Shown piece after piece: positions 61,201 to 64,000 of a stretch of DNA of 64,000 bases (within the stretch, counting starts at the first letter, position 1; the number at the start of each line of letters is the position of its first letter). The notes below the pieces were generated by a model that ran no database searches, was not told the origin of the DNA, and saw only the letters and a list, made by a program, of their open reading frames with translations. Both the position numbers and the translations under genes were made by a program. The stretch spans positions 32,941,445 to 33,005,444 of the forward strand of contig OX352772.1 in the NCBI GenBank assembly GCA_947095535.1. The letters run 5' to 3'. Source of the DNA: Poecilobothrus nobilitatus. Its lineage: Eukaryota; Arthropoda; Insecta; Diptera; Dolichopodidae.

Positions 61201-64000
61201 GTTATTATTATTGGTATTAATATTCTTATTAATATTATTATTATTTTACTACTAATTCATAATATTTAATTAATTTTCGAAATTCAGTCGAAAACGCAAT
61301 TACATATATTATTTTTTTGTCAATTACTATTAATTTCAGGTTTATTATGTTGTGAAATCTGATTGGTAGTAAAAATACAAAATTTCAAAAATATTTGAAC
61401 ATAAATTCAATATATGTAATATCATTTGATGATTTAGCAAAATTTTTACAATTATCATGCTGTGCAAATTCACCCAAAAATTATAAATAATTTTAAAAAT
61501 ATCATAGTTTTATTTAATTATAAATTTTGCGACATTGCAAAATTTAAAAAATAGTAAAAAAAAAACATAACCTTTTATCCTAGAAAAAAAAAAGATGACA
61601 GCTGTCATTTAATATTAAATAAACATAAATTCTGCCAATATTACACTGTCAAAAAATTTCAATTCATTTCAAATAAAAAAAAAAATTTTGATTTTTTTTC
61701 AAAATAAGGTCAAAATTTCACTATAAAATCTTTCTATAACTAATCTATAAACTAACATGTTATCTTAAAGACGCAATAAAATACTTTTATTTTCCAATTA
61801 AATATCAAAAATTCCCAATATCTATGATATTACCGTGTCTTTTATTATCACACTCTGATTTACTTTTTTATTGGAAGATACATATGTGCCATGTTTACAT
61901 TTTAACTATAAAGATACGATATTATAATTACAATTTAAAATTTTTCGTGTTTTTCGTTTTTTTATAATAAATTTTGATTAAAAACTGAAAAAAAAATGTA
62001 AAAGCAAAAAAAAAAACGTTTAACATTCAAAAACATCACTTAATTTATCACTTTAAACATTAACCTATAACAGACTGTTATCCTCATTTTAGTTTTTACA
62101 TTTCAAATATCATTTAATTTCTGACTTAAACCTATAATAAAAAAAAAAATTAATATTGTTGTTTTTTTGTTTTTGAAAAAAAACTAATTTAGAAATTGTT
62201 TTCTATGTAATTTAAAAGAAATAAAAGAAATGACAATAATATACAAAATAATATAAATCGAATAGTTGTATTCTTACTATTAAAAAGTTAAAAATGCCTA
62301 ACAAATTATCCGTGTATATATTTAAATTATAATAATCAAAGCTGTTTAGATGACTTTTAAATTTCTCGTCTGGTCTTCTCATAAATTAACGGGAGTGTAT
62401 TATTTAATTCTTATTAAGTGTACAAAAAGATTTTGAGATGGTATTATGATATTAATAAATAATTTCTAATGTCTAATATAAAAATGTATGGAAATTCTAT
62501 GATATAGGCTTTTAGAAAATACAAAGTTGGATGGATTCTATATTTTAAACTCGTTCTTAATCGTTGCTTGCTCTGAAACATTTTTATGTACTTACTACGA
62601 TTGAATCGATGATAACATACTATATTTTATCTAACATTAACATAACATATTATGTACCATTTTAAACTTTTGAAGTTTTTTAGTTATCTCAATATTTTTA
62701 ATGCACTTTTAATGTTAGTCTACTGCTATATAAAGTTGAAAAAGTACTAACTTTCTACTGTTTTACTTTTGTTCTGATTCGAAATTTTTTCCTATATTCT
62801 TTAACTGGTACTTCGGCATTTGATTCAGTGCTGTAAATCATTTTAAAATTTAGTCAATTTTTTAACAGTTTATAAAAATGTAAAATTATACCTTCAATTA
62901 ATTCTTATTATTCCAAATCACTTTTTATTCTTTACTTTTTACATATTCTAAAAATTTGAAATTCATCAAAATTGATAAATGCTTTTAGCAACAAACTACA
63001 TATTAAAAATGTAATTATGTACCAAATGTATAGCAACATTTTGAATGTTTATAATAATTCATAAATAAAAAAAGTTATCATTTATCATTTTAAAAAAATT
63101 TTAAACTATACAACAAAAAAAAATAATCAAAATTATAAATTTTATCAGTTTTGTGGTTTTTTTTTTTTTTTTTTTGGTGGTGTGCTTTGTTTTGATTTTT
63201 CGTTGAACAACTTATGATAATATTAACAATAAATACATATAACAACAAAATTACACTAGCAACATTATAAAAAAAAAAACAATAATAATACATAATGTAA
63301 CTACTACAAATTGTGACTACAAATTTTAGAAAATAATTCAACCATAGAAATTTCACGTGCCGCATTTTAAAGAATACCCAAATAATCATTATGTGGCATA
63401 ATTTTTTGTTTTTTTTTTTATAGTAATACCAGTAATATGGTATGTAACATACATACAAATAATATTAAAAATTTATAGAAAAAGCGTGTCTTTTTAAATT
63501 TAAGGTAAAAAAAAAAAAAATTGTTGAATTTCATGATGATGAGTTGTAAACTTGAAAACATACACAAGAAGCAAGCATGTGAAGAAAGTTTTTTTTTTTT
63601 TTATTGGTTTTTTCTTTTATTTTGGATATTATTTTTTTTTTTTTGTTCTTTAATGAAAGTACGTTGGTAGTAAAATGACTATTTGAACGATAAAGTACCA
63701 CTTTTACTAAAAACAATGGGAGTTAATATTTAGATGTTAATTATGGTTATGGATTATGTTTAGATTGAGACTAAAGTTTCTCAAAATAGAGAATTAATGA
63801 TATAGAATAGATAAGATATAGAATATGTATTCACATGAAATACTAAAAAAAAAAAAAAATTACTAAGAAAATTATTACACTAAAAACAAAATAAAAATAT
63901 CTTATACCTTTTAATCCAATAGATAATAAAAATAAGTTAAAATATTTATAAGGTATAATTAAATAATTTTAAACATTTAAAAATATTTGATATTAATATG
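61201..64000. other. AT-rich DNA, no supported gene
   Basis: The minus-strand open frames at 63090-63458 and 63531-63716 are Tyr/Phe/Lys-rich and run through poly-A/T tracts, with no start context or splice support. No structured repeat was noted up to the window's end. Confidence 0.55.

Noticed and set aside
63090..63458. 122-codon minus-strand open frame, joint longest in the window
   Set aside because: It is Tyr/Phe/Lys-rich, passes through long A and T runs and has no conserved motif or start context.

Overview
The window is eukaryotic, very AT-rich (mostly A/T, with hundreds of homopolymer A and T runs) and almost gene-free. It looks like an insect genome, most likely a fly. Supporting this are the TACATATGTATGTAC-type simple repeats, the CAAAATG-like translation start of the one clear exon, tRNA-derived SINEs, Jockey-type and other non-LTR retrotransposon relics, a Harbinger relic, and mini-elements that resemble fly DINE-1/Helentron elements. 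The species assignment is inference. Nearly all longer open frames are low-complexity artefacts or shadows of transposon relics.

The only well supported protein-coding sequence is a + strand first coding exon at 24309-24645. It encodes an acidic and His/Asn-rich N-terminus and ends in a good splice donor. The rest of that gene would lie downstream across a very long intron, possibly beyond the window. A near-ideal zero-length-exon (recursive splice) site at 50635/50636 on the same strand fits that picture. A 98-nt non-coding exon candidate (9386-9483) and an initiator-like site near 9907 could belong to upstream 5' UTR exons. Several short 3'-splice-site-plus-open-frame islands (28412, 38024, 52937) are weak exon candidates.

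Most recognisable content is repeats. The left edge (1-1645) is a higher-order tandem array with a 307-bp unit made of 165- and 142-bp subunits. Its outer end is shared with a solo element on the minus strand at 58356-58920, and a related family with three internal ~146-bp repeats sits at 36473-37192. A tRNA-derived SINE family has seven copies (6196, 11812, 23465, 24984, 46251, 53405, 55133), two with clean target-site duplications. A second SINE-like family has two copies (16622 +, 34943 -). Four MITE or foldback-like elements lie at 6506-6839, 19715-20168, 20173-20581 and 29765-30360.

Three decayed transposon protein fragments were read from conceptual translation: a Jockey-clade reverse transcriptase tail (26375-26850, minus), another endonuclease/reverse-transcriptase LINE tail (32496-32855, plus) and a PIF/Harbinger transposase piece (55431-55623, plus). 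The remaining stretches are AT-rich intronic or intergenic DNA in which I see no gene. No rRNA, functional tRNA, CRISPR array or prokaryotic feature is present. No coherent new multi-gene system is visible. The most interesting items are the repeat families, the recursive splice site and the unidentified His-rich exon.
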